Positions 12,355-23,966 are shown, numbered from the stretch's first letter. The stretch is DNA of 64,000 bases from Siphonodentalium dalli (GCA_032622095.1 CP136061.1:201802244-201866243); one strand, 5' to 3'. Notes: generated by a model from the letters alone, not told the origin. Numbers and translations are program-made.

Positions 12355-12430
12355 ATATCAGGATCCTCATAGGATTCTTCGTAGGTCTTGGCATTATGAT
12401 GATAATCGCGATAATAGTGTTCTTTGTCCA
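12355..12430 (+). CDS. Membrane receptor-like protein, exon C (transmembrane helix)
   Basis: Short 76-nt exon between acceptor TATTTCTATTTCAG and donor GTAAGTAT. It is in phase 1 and out phase 2, and reads on from exon B without a stop. It encodes a single strongly hydrophobic segment of about 25 residues (ILIGFFVGLGIMMIIAIIVFF) followed by VQ, ideal in length for one membrane-spanning helix. The basic stop-transfer sequence QRRSKKK is supplied by the first codons of exon D. This fixes the topology: exons A and B outside, exon D in the cytoplasm. A dedicated exon for the membrane span is common in animal adhesion and immune receptors. Confidence 0.8.
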
Positions 12431-12469
12431 GTAAGTATATATTCCAATTAATATTCCGCCGCAACATAC

Positions 12470-12792
12470 AGGGCCGTGGCGACAAATGATGTTGGGGCGG
12501 GTGTCTCACTCCCAACATGGTAAAAAAAATTCAACAGTTGGAAAGTTCATGTCTGACACAACATCAGTTGAAAATTTCATACCAAAATAGATTGAAATTG
12601 TTCTCATAGTTCGATTTTCCAGCCAGAATTTAGTTGGGATTTTTTTGTATACCAACAGTCGCATATTATCCCACGTTCGACCAAATTCTGGACTGAAATT
12701 GCAATCAGTCGGAAATTTTCCAACTACGAGTGACAGGTTGGAAATGTTAAACAGTTGGAAGACATGATGCCCTTTAAAGTCATTTCTTTGGT
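12470..12792 (+). mobile_element. hAT-like non-autonomous repeat, second copy
   Basis: Starts CAGGGCCGTGGCGACAAATG and contains several CAGTTGGAAA/TTTCCAACT phrases shared in inverted orientation with the 783-1337 copy. Similar TTGGAA-rich sequence lies near 23285-23560. The right end is obscured by the adjoining M1 hairpin. Confidence 0.35.
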
Positions 12793-12793
12793 T

Positions 12794-13243
12794 AAAGGTA
12801 CTCAATCCGATTAAGCACCCCTAAATTACTATTTCTTTGGCTTCGGGGGTAAAAAATATTTGATTCGAGTCGAGGAATCCACCATTCAAAGCTCACAGTG
12901 ATCAGACATCGATTTTTAAAGTTTGTTAATTTTTGGAGATGTGGTCCACTTCCATGTGCTCAAACTGACAAATTGCGAGTGTAAGATGGATAACTCTAAA
13001 ATCAAGTGGTTATTATTGTTAATAGTAACCACTTGATTTCGAGTTATCCATCTTACAATCGCAATTTGTCCGTTTGAGCACGTGGAGGTGGTCCACATCT
13101 CCAAAAATTAACAAACTTCAAAAATCGATATCTGATCACTCTGAGCTTTGGAGGGTGGGTTCCTCGACTCGAATCAAATATGTTTTACCCCCGAAGCCAA
13201 AGAAATAGTAATTTAGGGGCGCTTAATCGGATTGAGTACCTTA
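12794..13243. mobile_element. MITE family M1, copy A: near-perfect 450-bp hairpin
   Basis: The two halves (12794 to about 13015 and about 13022 to 13243) are inverted copies with only scattered mismatches. They run from AAAGGTACTCAATCCGATTA inward to a ~10-base centre. Unlike other copies, both ends are type 1 on the outside. If transcribed as receptor intron it would fold into a ~220-bp stem. Confidence 0.8.
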
Positions 13244-13359
13244 AAAAAACGTTCTTTGTAAAAACTATATTTAAAAAAAAAGATTCTCCGGTAAAAATTA
13301 TTGGATTTGTTTTTATTTCTGAATATCTCCGTTATTGAGTCAATATAATAATTCTAAAA

Positions 13360-14396
13360 TAATGTATATTTAGTAGTGGCTAGTCGTATCCCCGTTATAC
13401 CCCCTTCCGTTAAATAATATATATTGAGTAGTGGCTATAGTTGGCTCCGTTATACCCCCCTTCCATTAAATAATGTATATTGAGTAGTGGCTAGTTGTCT
13501 CCGTTATATCCCCCTTCCATTAAATAATGTATATTGAGTAGTGGCTAGTTGTCTCCGTTATATCCCCCTTCCATTAAATAATGTATACTGAGTAGTGGCT
13601 AGTTGGCTCCGTTATATCCCCCTTCCATTAAATAATATATATTGAGTAGTGGCTAGTTGTCTCCGTTATATCCCCCTTCCATTAAATAATGTATATTGAG
13701 TAGTGGCTAGTTGTCTCCGTTATATCCCCTTTCCATTAAATAATGTATATTGAGTAGTGGCTAGTTGGCTCCGTTATATCCCCCTTCCATTAAATAATGT
13801 ATATTGAGTAGTGGCTAGTTGTATCCCAGTTATACCCCCCTTCCATTAAATAATGTATATTGAGTAGTGGCTAGTTGGCTCCGTTATATCCCCCTTCCAT
13901 TAAATAATGTATATTGAGTAGTGGCTAGTTGTATCCCCGTTATACCCCCTTCCATTAAATAATGTATATTGAGTAGTGGCTAGTTGTCCCCGTTATATCC
14001 CCCTTCCATTAAATAATGTATATTGAGTAGTAGCTAGTTGTCTCCGTTATATCCCCCTTCCATTAAATAATGTATATTGAGTAGTGGCTAGTTGGCTCCG
14101 TTATATCCCCCTTCCATTAAATAATGTATATTGAGTAGTGGCTAATTGTACCCCCGTTATATCCCCCTTCCATTAAATAATGTATATTGAGTAGTGGCTA
14201 GTTATCTCCGTTATATCCCCCTTCCATTAAATACTGTATATTGAGTAGTGGCTAGTTGTATCCCCGTTATATCCCCCTTCCATTAAATAATGTATATTGA
14301 GTAGTGACTAGTTGTCTCCGTTATATCCCCTTTCCATTAAATAATGTATATTGAGTAGTGGCTATTTGGCTCCAGTTATCCCCCTTCCATTAAATC
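13360..14396 (+). repeat. Minisatellite array, ~54-bp unit, about 18 copies
   Basis: Tandem units of about 54-57 bp contain TTAAATAATGTATATTGAGT, AGTGGCTAGTTG and CCGTTATATCCCCCTTCC. Most units differ at a few positions. A recurring variant has GTATCCCCGTTAT instead of GTCTCCGTTAT, giving the longer units. The array ends after 14395. It lies in the intron before receptor exon D. Confidence 0.9.
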
Positions 14397-15480
14397 AGGA
14401 TACTCATTTCGAAATAAAATGTTCTAACATCGCATGGCACCTGTTACTCAGATTGAATACCAATCGCTACCTAATCGTGAACCCCGATTATATATTGTCT
14501 GATATATAATCTTTTCCGTATTGGCTGATAAACATATGCATGCGAACTATATATATATTATAACCTTATAACTTGTTCCAGTCTGAGACTAGCTTTCACT
14601 AAAGGGAAATCGAGATCACACCATAACCAATTTGTCGGAGCATTAAGTGTCTATGCTAAAGCATTGGCGAGATCAGATAACCGTTGAGGTTGAAGTTGAG
14701 GTTGAGGTGAGAAGAGCCCGAAAATCACGTGTATAGATAGGTCGCTTCTCAGTAGAAATGCTCGTTTAGTTACCCACAAGATTATTAATTTTGGTTGAAC
14801 AATTTTGCGATTATATATTTTGAGCACAACTTGCTCGACTCACCATGTTCCCCCTTGGGTCACTTTATTGTATAAATTCAAATTATATAGATATATAATA
14901 TAAATCAAAAATTGTATGTGTATGTGAATTTCTTAAAGATGTCTTATACGCATCTTTCAAAGGAGCACGTTTCAGCAGATTTTTTGTCAGCCAGGCAAAA
15001 ATCCAATGATCGCCTCTTATAAAGAGCAGCATTGTGACACTTTCTGGGTTAAACGTCGTCTTATAAAATCAGGGTACCCCCCCCCCCCCCCAAATGTATT
15101 GGCTACCACAGAGAAAATCATAAAGCCGCATGCATGTCCTTACATACAATATATCGAGGTTCAGAATGACCTCTGTTGGTCTTATAGCATGGGATGGCAT
15201 GGGCTGCCATTTTGGTCTAAAATACGTCAAATAATCAAATAGGTGTTAACTAATGATCAATAAGTTAACTCAATTTTAATAGAAGTCAACTGCTAATTAA
15301 TATATGTCGAAGAACGGTCAATAAGGTATACTTCCAAATTAACAGAAGTCATTTTAAAATCAATATACGTATTTTCCAAAATTAACAGGCGTGTCAACAA
15401 TTGAAAGAATCCGCTGTCAATATCAATGAAATGGCGAAAAACTTTTTGATCGTGAAAATATTTATCTATAGACAGAAACC
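14397..15480. other. Intron sequence, no feature supported
   Basis: AT-rich sequence with a (C)n tract at about 15077-15090. The short open frame 15006-15242 spans the C-run and shows no domain. Confidence 0.4.
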
Positions 15481-16090
15481 AATTATCATATTTGTGGGCA
15501 AACATAAATAGTAGCTTGATCAGGGGGGGGGGTGAAAAAAAAAATTCCGGCACGTATGCCGGGGTGGGTGGGTGGTAAAAGCCACCAACAAGCAATTTTT
15601 TCCGCAACTAAAAAATAAATTTCCTGCTTGTTTTTTTAGTGTTTTGGCAATGAGTTCGGCTTCAAAACCACTTTGAATGAGAGAAATAATGTAATTCTAA
15701 CTGGTAAACTGACTGCAGGCAGTTATCGTGTTGTATTTTGTTGCAAATTTTGAAATCCAAGATGGCCGCTGGCAGCCATGTTTTTTTGGCCGAATGACCT
15801 CAAAATGACTCATTCCTATTTACATGTCCATGTTAACATCCATGATAAATAGTATGCACAGAAATTCATATACAGCTGTTTACAGTGAATTTCCCCCCGC
15901 TAATCTCTGTTTTAGTGTTAAAAGGGGGGTGGGTGTCAAAAAATGATTGGAAAAAACTGCCGAAAACGGAAAAAAAATTGGCGGTGGGGGTGGGTGGGTA
16001 CAAAATATTATCGAAAGGGAATAAATGCCATACGTGCCTGAATTTTTTTTCCGACCCCCCCCCGGCTTGATGGCGTTTAATGTAATTTAG
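15480..16090. repeat. Poly-G/poly-C dispersed repeat, two opposed pieces
   Basis: Contains GGGGTGGGTGGGTGGTAAAA at about 15560-15580, a related GGGTGGGTGTC near 15927, and CCGACCCCCCCCC at 16051. Similar pieces occur near 45600-45680, 49970-50110 and 51590-51650, indicating a dispersed family. No coding content. Confidence 0.45.
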
Positions 16091-16757
16091 AAGGAGATAA
16101 CTCTATCGTAGAAAGCAATGATGATCACGCGAAATGCAAACTGGTGGAAATGATAAGAACGGAAAAATAAAGATATACAATAAGTTGGGATGGATCATTG
16201 ATAAAAATTAAAATGAAAGGGGCGGCGGAAGCTAAAACAAAAAATAAGTGACTTATTGATTATTAATTAACATCTATCGATTTTTATTTGACGTATTTTC
16301 AGACCAAATGGCCGCCCATATAGGGTGGCCCATCGAAAGATATCAAATAGCAAACTTGAACATTTATAAATAGGCATTGAGGGGATGAAATGACCCCGAA
16401 TATTTATATAAATGCATACACGAATATTCGTGTATGCAGAGGAGCGGTGTGTCTTCTAACCGACGACTCAGACTGCATGTTGATTATCGGGCTCGTCAAT
16501 ACTACTGTATATATAGAACAATCTAGATAGATATTCCGTTCAGTTCGACCACCAATTTGATTTCCCGGTTTTGCATGGGATATTAAAAAAAATTATTCCC
16601 CAAATAAATTCAATCCCTTTTATTTAAATCCTTTCATTTGTTTAAGTACTACCCTTGTTCTGTTACCAAACGATTATTTCGGTTGCAAACCCTCTATAGT
16701 AGTCGCATATACTTCACCACAAAGCATGCTATTATATATCGTACAAGAGAAAGATAT

Positions 16758-16760
<3 letters not shown>
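16091..16760. other. Intron sequence, no feature supported
   Basis: AT-rich. A short perfect palindrome (GCATACACGAATATTCGTGTATGC, near 16413-16437) is the only structure noted. Confidence 0.4.
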
Positions 16761-16763
<3 letters not shown>

Positions 16764-16805
<42 letters not shown>

Positions 16806-16840
16806 AGAGAGAGGGGGAGAGAGAGCGAGATGGGAGAGAT

Positions 16841-16924
<84 letters not shown>

Positions 16925-16926
16925 GG
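16764..16926 (+). repeat. (GA)n microsatellite
   Basis: About 160 bp of AG dinucleotides interrupted by GGGG blocks near 16800-16830. It generates spurious Arg-Glu and Leu-Ser open frames on the two strands, which are not genes. Confidence 0.95.
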
Positions 16927-16999
16927 AGAAGTCGCATGGTAACACTGCAGTTATGCAATCATTAAATTTTACACTGTGCCAAAAATATACCATATACTC

Positions 17000-17337
17000 A
17001 AAGGTACTCAATCCGATTCGTTGGTCCCATAACATCAGATTCCAACAACATTTTATGAAATGCCGCTTCAGTTATCAGAATCGATTAATTGCCCAACCAT
17101 AATGCTAACCACAGCCATGCAACTATATAATACAAAATTGCCCAAAACCCAGCAAAACCTGTTATTTATAAACATTTTGTTCAACGAAATTTTGCCGGTT
17201 TGTCAAATATCTGACAGAGAAAAAGCCACTTGATTTTTGAGCTTTGATGGGTGGGTTCCTCGACTCGAATCAAAATTTACCCAAGAAGCCAAGGAAATAG
17301 TAATTTGCGAGCGTTAATTCGGATTATGCATCTTCAG
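17000..17337 (+). mobile_element. MITE family M1, copy H
   Basis: Starts AAAGGTACTCAATCCGATTC and ends TTAATTCGGATTATGCATCT. It carries the CCGCTTCAGTTATCAGAATC and CTCGACTCGAATCA blocks. Full length with one end of each type. Confidence 0.75.
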
Positions 17338-17656
17338 TTTAACACAGAGCACTGAAGATGCGCATATAGTGTTCTAAGTGCGACGTCGGAATACAGCGGC
17401 CATTTGAGCTTCCGTTTTGGGATCGCTTCGGTTGCGGTGTGATACAAGATGCGCTTGCCTTCAGGGACCGAAGTTATAATCCCACCTAATCCAAAATATA
17501 TGCATTGTCTCAAAAACATATGCAGCTATTCAGACACGCATACGTGGACGATTTCCGTACACATTCGTCCATATGTATAAGCGCTGAAAATACGTGTTTT
17601 ATTTCTTATATTTTCGATAAATTTGAGATCGTTTCGTTTGGGACGTTTCAAATGTA

Positions 17657-18104
17657 CCCTTTGAGTGCCGCGGGCCGATCTTATCGGCCCTAATTTACGG
17701 TGTGTAAAAAACATTTTAATTTTTAGAAGTTTTTTTTTGGGGGTTGAATTTTTTTCGGGTATGCTTAAGCATGCTATAGCGAATTTAAAAACAAACTGGA
17801 TAACACCTTAGGGGCATGTTATAACTCAAAACTATCACCAAGTATTCATAGTAATAATTTTGATGCCCATAAAAAACATAAGATTCCCTGGCACTAAACC
17901 TACTAAATATACCTGTAAGAAATAAGAAAACATTATTAAAATTGTAAAAAATTGCCAAAAACAATAACAAAAGATGAAAAATTGTTAGGCCAATGTATTC
18001 TCTTATATATGCGAGGCGACCTATGGTCGACTCGCATATATAAGAGAATGCATTGGCACAGGGTATATGGGTTGATACAAAAATCGGACCTGGCACTCAA
18101 AGGG
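17657..18104. mobile_element. piggyBac-like MITE with internal palindrome
   Basis: Ends are inverted CCCTTTGAGTGCC ... GGCACTCAAAGGG, with TTAA on the right and TGTA (decayed TTAA) on the left. CCCTTT-type ends at TTAA sites are characteristic of piggyBac elements. A palindrome with arms AATGTATTCTCTTATATATG / CATATATAAGAGAATGCATT lies at 17991-18056. No transposase frame. Confidence 0.65.
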
Positions 18105-18214
18105 TTAAATCAGCAGTCCCATAATTATGTTGACCGTGGGAAAAAAATAAAGAGCTTTCGTCGCTCTGTGAAACAGTTATGATACTACATAACATAATGA
18201 TGATGATTGTATCT

Positions 18215-18331
18215 TCTTGTAAATATCTCGGACATGTTCTTACTGATGACCTTTCAGATGATGGATATATTGAACGACAATACCGTGCTATCTGTATACG
18301 GTATAATATGATAATTAGGAAATTTTCTTAA
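18215..18331 (+). pseudogene. RTE-like LINE reverse transcriptase relic, part 1
   Basis: Reads SCKYLGHVLTDDLSDDGYIE then RQYRAICIRYNMIIRKFS before a stop. This matches the YLGH(I/V)...DD.DI.RQ.R.LY.R.NML.RKF block that follows the catalytic motifs of RTE-type reverse transcriptases. It is a decayed retrotransposon fragment. Confidence 0.7.
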
Positions 18332-18803
18332 AGACATATTATGGACTTATTTGGGTGCGTGAAACTGATAAGTTAATATTCAGGCGCGATGCCAACTGGT
18401 GGAATGTAGCATTCTACTAACATCACCGAAAATCTCAAACAAATCGACCGTAACACTCCATAGAAAACGTCGTCTGAAATACGCTCAATTGTAAATATTT
18501 ACCTCTCGATTCGGGACGCAACTACTGGCGATAAACTAACAAAAACGATTTCACCATCGAGAGTGGCTACATTTAATTAATATGTAAGAATGATGACGCG
18601 TCACGCTAAATTGGACACAATATTTGTTTTATATAACTACTTTTAGCAAGATTATTCTCCATTTCTATTTTATCACCCTAGGAGTGTTTCACATCACTTT
18701 AAATGTTCTAATCAAGTCAAAATGATTTTTTTCAGCATTATATTTCTCCGTTATATTATACTGTGTCCATCTTTGGGTACAATTCACCAAACGCTGTTTC
18801 AAT

Positions 18804-18952
18804 AAATTAACTGTGTGTTATAATAATGCGTATAGGATGTTAATGGGCTTTGAAAGAAGATGTAGTCAGTGCGAGCGAGTCAATGATCGAATGCTGTCGC
18901 TAGGGATGTGAATGCTGTCGCTAGGGATGTGAATGCTGTCGCTAGGGATGTT
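18804..18952 (+). pseudogene. RTE-like LINE relic, part 2, ending in a 21-bp triplication
   Basis: Frame from 18804 reads KLTVCYNNAYRMLMGFERRC then SQCERVNDRML, the conserved NNAYRML.. C-terminal block of the same LINE class, in another frame from part 1. At 18890-18952 the unit GAATGCTGTCGCTAGGGATG+T is present three times in tandem. This suggests slippage after the element died. Confidence 0.65.
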
Positions 18953-19241
18953 GAGGAGAAAGTATGTGTTCAGTTTTCGAGAGAGAATGAAAGATATGAA
19001 CAATTCAATCATTTATATGTTTTTCAATTCAGATTTAAAATACTTTTCCAAAATATTTCATTGTTGGAACGAATTATTGTATATTATATGATTGATTAAT
19101 GATTATTGATATATACATGTACAACATACTCATATATGGACCAACAGAGTCTGAAATAAAGATATAATAATAATAATAATAATAATGATGATGATTAAAA
19201 CGACGAGAAAGTGGTGCGTTCAGTTTTAAATAGTTTCATCT

Positions 19242-19703
19242 TAAAGTTACTCAATCCGATCAGACGGTTCCCATATCATCAAGTTACGACCACAACATTT
19301 CTTCAAAATACGCTTTAGTTGTCAGAATCGATTAATTACAACAAAACAATGCTAACGACTGTCAACTGTGGTATAAAATATCACAAATCGTGTTATTTAT
19401 CAATATGTTGTTCAACGAAATATGGCCGTTTTATCACTTGGTTATTACGAAATTTGGCCGTATTACCACTTTATTTTAGAGCTATCCATGCATCTTCATC
19501 CGCAATTTTGTCCGAGACCGTCGCCGTGACGATTTTTTTCCAGGCCACAAATAATTACATATCTCGAGAAATAAATTTCAAACATCGATGTCTGATCACT
19601 CTGAGCTTTGATGGATGGGTTTCTTTACTCGAGTAAAATACGTTGACCCCCAAAGCCAAATAATTAGTAATTTAGGAGCGTGCATTCGGATTATGCATCT
19701 TTA
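19242..19703 (+). mobile_element. MITE family M1, copy I
   Basis: Starts TTAAAGTTACTCAATCCGAT and ends ATTCGGATTATGCATCTTTA. It shares the internal ATCGATTAATTACAACAAAA and CAGGCCACAAAT blocks with copy K (63371). Confidence 0.75.
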
Positions 19704-20390
19704 AGATCACGCAATATATCTTTTCCGGACAGGAACGCGTTATTCCGTTTCCAATTCCGGAACATCAATAAATACACATTTTGTAACAAGTGTCCGGATC
19801 CCGAACATTGTATTCGAAGTAGTATTTTTTATGATTTCGATACGTCTTTCTGTGACCTATAATGTTCTTAGAAAAGTAGTTCATGTATTTATTGGAGCGC
19901 AAAAAATATTAAATAATGAAAATAAGTACAACAAATTTCTATTTTTTCGCATTCTTCTTGATTATCATGGTTTAGAAACATTCATACTTTAGACATGTAG
20001 CCACTAGCTTTACTGTGTCTCTTTAAAAGCACTGCATGTGCGGTTATTTCAGCATGTATAGATATGAAATTTCAGTATCAAGATATTATACTCACATGTA
20101 GAATAATTTGGATTGTATAACATTCAAATATATATACACTATATACAATTATATCAGCTACGCGCAAAATTTGCTGCTTGTATATATATCAACGCAATAT
20201 TTTTAAACTCGACTTAAAATTAAGATTTCTAATTATTTCATCATCATCATCATCATCATCATAATATTTATTGTCTAACATATATATAAGGCATCCATAC
20301 AGTATCTACATGTAGCATACATGTGTTTATCATGTCACCTGGTTGGATCGACCAATGAGGACGCTCCGTTGGTAGACGCATATCAGGAGA
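19704..20390. other. Intron sequence with (ATC)n
   Basis: AT-rich and no gene seen. A short (CAT)n tract lies at about 20239-20262. Confidence 0.4.
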
Positions 20391-20415
20391 CATGGGGTCG
20401 TCATCTTTGTAGCCC

Positions 20416-20454
20416 GTCCCATATGGAATCCATATGGGACGGGCTAGGTTCCCA
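20416..20454. repeat. Perfect palindrome
   Basis: Arms TAGCCCGTCCCATATGG and CCATATGGGACGGGCTA are separated by three bases. The shorter CCCATATGGGG nearby repeats part of it. Confidence 0.8.
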
Positions 20455-20867
20455 TATGGGGTCGATGTCCGCCATTTTGTTTTTCGTGGAACTCTGCCGC
20501 CTCGGGTATATTTTCGGTGTATTTTGGCGCCAAGAAAAGGGATATATGTCGGAAATCAAGTTCTGTTAATTTAAACACATAGCACCATATACCAAAACAT
20601 GCATGTGATATATTTGACAACTTCTAAACACTCATAAATTAACGATCAAACTCAACTTTGTTGTCCTGCTTAGAACTGATCATTAGCCATTGACTCAATG
20701 CGTTGACGTTCAACGCCCATGACGCGTCACTGTGACGTTACATAAGTTAATAGCCATAGACAACAAATTTACTTACTATAGCAGGTAATGAACTTCGTAT
20801 AAGTAATTCAAAATCTCACACGGAAAACATTATATGTGGGTGACATGATAAAATCGTTACATGGCTC

Positions 20868-20992
20868 GTTGTTGCCGGCTACGGTGACATATGAGGCTCA
20901 GCGAGATTAATATCGGGCTCGGCTAGCGCCTCGCCCGATATTAATCTCACTTCGCCTCATATGACACCGTATCCGACAACAACTCGCCCTGT
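20868..20992. repeat. Large imperfect palindrome
   Basis: GTTGTTGCCGGCTACGGTGA... pairs with ...TCACCGTATCCGACAACAAC-type sequence on the right half, through AGATTAATATCGGGC / GCCCGATATTAATCT. The stem exceeds 50 bp with small bulges and is markedly more GC-rich than its surroundings. Probably a hairpin element. Confidence 0.7.
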
Positions 20993-22649
20993 AACTTATA
21001 ATATAAGTGCCTGTTTATGGCTGGACATGCATGTTGCTGGGTTGGTCAAGCGCAAAGAGACTGACGCTGGGCGAGATTGGCGGCCATCTCATACCCGTGC
21101 ATGCTGTGTGTGCTAGCTATCTTCATGCAATGCACAATACCGGAGATGTTGATAGATTACTGCATTCATTGCTGCATGGTATTAGACATTAGAGAGATTC
21201 GGCTTCTAGCGATTGTGCGTTAGTGGGTGATTGTAACTCGAAAGTCACAGATGATTCTACACGCTCGTTGTTTGTAAGCCATTGACTTTGAAAATGTTTT
21301 GTACTCTCAAATACTGTATGTACATATGCACGGTTTTATTGAGATTAAACACCTGCAATTATATTTAAATAAAATTGTGGTAATTGCGTGATTGCGCATG
21401 AATGTCATGTTGACCGAAGACTATTAATATTATATAGAGACCTTTAGCAAAATCACTATTATACGATTACGGATATGATATATTGTCCTATAGTAAGGTA
21501 GACACCATCACAGTTTACATACGATGGTTAATTTATGAGACGGCATATATGCCCCCTAATTCAGTTACACATATATTTGATGGAAAGAGTAATGTATGTC
21601 ACTTTCAGATCCCATTTTCTTATCCGAGTGATGTACACCACACGGATAATGTTAGATCGTTCCCAAGCAGGACCGGTGGAACATCCTTGACACATCTGCA
21701 CATAATTAAACTGAGTGGGGTATATTTTTCGTCTGGCATAAGAACCCCCATGCGTAAAGATAGAATTTTGGCCGTATACTGGCAGGATATTTTCCATATC
21801 CGTAATCGTATTCGTGATTTTGCGAAAGGTCTCTATTAACATGCAGCTATTATTGTTTCGATACCTGAGAATTTATAAATATCCAAACGTGTGATGTTTT
21901 TGACTAGATGACAAAGTTGTGATGCAATCGTGGCGAGGGCACCTCGTTATGGTCAGATCTCATATTAAAAGCTGAAACATCCCATGCTGGATTAAATTAA
22001 TACCGCATCTGCCTACAACCAACAGTTGTTGATGCATATTATGTGTCAACAAGGAGATTGCCCGTCAAAAATATGAGTCGAAAGAGTTGTGTAGGTTTAC
22101 TGATGGAAGCGGTATAACTCTATTGTACATCAATCATGCGCATGACATATAGACCGCTATAGTGTTCTTTTAGTGCTCTCAGCGGCGCCCGTGCTTTCAT
22201 ACGCTGCTATATATCAGGCCATCTTTTATCGATCAGCCTGAAAATAGGCGTGTCGTATTTTAAGATGTGTGTTAGATTGTATGTTCCAAAGTTGGGCTAT
22301 ATTGGACGCATGGTTGAAAAGTTATAAATGCGCCAAAACATGACGGAGTTACACAGTCCGTACACTCGCTAGAAACGGAATCTCTCCATTCAGGCAAATT
22401 TTGTTTACCAATGATATTAAGTTGATATCCAGAATAGGGTTTTCGACCTTCAGCGTCGAAGATTATTAATAAACAAATAATAAAATTGTAATTATTTTAA
22501 ACAAACTGAAGCTGCTCTCAACCTCTGTCATGGGACGTCAATCGCGCGTATACAATAGCATGTATATTATTATAAACATGCACGGGACATCTCGACTAAG
22601 TGATTTTGTGTCGGAGCTATAAAATAAATTTCGACTACATTATTTGCAG
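20993..22649. other. Intron before receptor exon D, no feature supported
   Basis: A 118-residue open frame (21483-21839) and its - strand shadow show no recognisable motif and no splice support. The rest is AT-rich without repeats I could identify. Confidence 0.4.
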
Positions 22650-23061
22650 GAGGCGATCAAAGAAAAAGGACAATTCACAGCAGAAACCTAACACAGGGTA
22701 TATCAATGCATACGATCGATCTAAAAATGGAAATGCGGAAACGGGATACGATAATGCTGCAATGAGAGTTGACGAGGAGGCCCAGACCCGAAACGATTCT
22801 CTGCCGGACAGAGACTCGGCGTCAATGGTTGTCACTGGTGACGAAAAGAGTGGAAGAAATCAAGAAGATTCTCAATCAGTCGGAAATAAAAGACGTTCTG
22901 GTTCCGGAAGTGACGTTGCAGATGGTGGCGAGGAGAAACCAGTTAAAACTCGGGTTGGCAACAGCAGCGACCAGAACGTTAATGGCGGCGATGAAAGTAA
23001 TGCTGAACGTGACCAGTTTGGTAGACAAGACACACAAAGAGAGGACAAAGTGTACTATTAA
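22650..23061 (+). CDS. Membrane receptor-like protein, exon D (cytoplasmic tail, stop)
   Basis: Last coding exon, after acceptor TTATTTGCAG. It completes the CA|G codon of exon C and runs 137 residues to TAA. The tail opens with basic QRRSKKK, a stop-transfer signal. It is then hydrophilic and acidic/Ser/Asn-rich, without a globular domain. Two tyrosine motifs stand out close to the membrane: GYINAYD and GYDNAAM, both of form YxN. In other proteins that form is the core of Grb2-type SH2 docking sites when phosphorylated; signalling here is inference. The chain ends DKVYY. The preceding intron is about 10.2 kb and full of repeats. No clear AATAAA was seen in the first few hundred bases after the stop. 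Confidence 0.75.
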
Positions 23062-23700
23062 TGTGCTCTAATTCTGATAACTATCTGTTTTGCATGTACT
23101 GTATATAAATAGCCATCAGAGGATTCTGATTCAGAGGAATATTTTTCATATACTACATGTCCATGTACATCTCGCATTTTTCATCATAAAAGCAATTGCA
23201 TTTATGTGACTGTTGTTGCTCTTTAAGTTTTGAGGGAGGTGCTTCACTTGCATCAACTTCCACCCACCCCCCCCCCCATTTAAAAGTTTTAATAGTTGGA
23301 ATTCCATACCCGATAAAATATCGGATGGAAATTTCAGACTTGAAATAGGTTCAAATTGGTATGGCTTGATTGAGAGCCTGTATTTAATGTGACGTTTGTT
23401 GGATTTTAACCAGAAGTCACATATGTTTGGACTGAAATAGCTATCAGTTCACATTCAGTTAGGTAATGTTTAACCTTATAGGGGTGTCAGGCTGGACATC
23501 TCTATTAACAGTTGGAAAGTCTGAGGAACAAGTTGGAAAATTCAACCCAAGGGTGTTCAAATTAACTTCCACGATTCGCACAGGTGCATTTGGAAATACT
23601 GTAAGGCGGACATCCACCCTGCCTCCCTCCAACTTAGACCCTAGCTACAGTATAGCCGTGCAACATATGCGAATGACAATATCAGACTTCGCAATTATAT
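23062..23700. other. Receptor 3' flank with TTGGAA-type repeat
   Basis: Contains the probable 3' UTR, a C-run at about 23264-23278, and 23285-23560 resembling the hAT-like TTGGAAATTTC family. No clear poly(A) signal was found. Confidence 0.4.
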
Positions 23701-23721
23701 TAGCAGCATGCTAGTAGTACT

Positions 23722-23966
23722 GGCCGACACTCTGGCTCACCCCCTCGTACATCGGCACTCTGGCACATGAGCCAGAGTGCCGACGAGCGAGGGGTGGGCC
23801 AGCGTGCCGACGAGCGAGTGTGGGCCAGAGTGACGGGTCCCAGAACCGGGACCCGTCACTCTGGCCCACCCTCTCACTCGTCGGCACTCTGGCCCATGGG
23901 CCAGAGTGCCGACGAACAAGGGGTGGGCCAGAGTGACGGCCCAGGGCCGGACTCGTCAGTCCAGAG
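23722..23966. repeat. GC-rich multi-hairpin cluster
   Basis: Repeated, alternately inverted copies of GGGCCAGAGTGCCGACGAGC and GAGTGACGGGTCCC form several nested stems. One example is GGGCCAGAGTGACGGGTCCC facing GGGACCCGTCACTCTGGCCC around 23823-23872. Composition contrasts sharply with the AT-rich flanks. Confidence 0.85.

Noticed and set aside
13360-14396. Possible CRISPR-like array
   Set aside because: The units are contiguous tandem repeats without unique spacers, in a eukaryotic intron.
16674-17102. Leu-Ser and Arg-Glu repeat proteins
   Set aside because: Translation of the (GA)n microsatellite in several frames.
21483-21839. 118-residue + frame in the receptor intron
   Set aside because: No motif, no splice context, and a near-equally open frame on the other strand.
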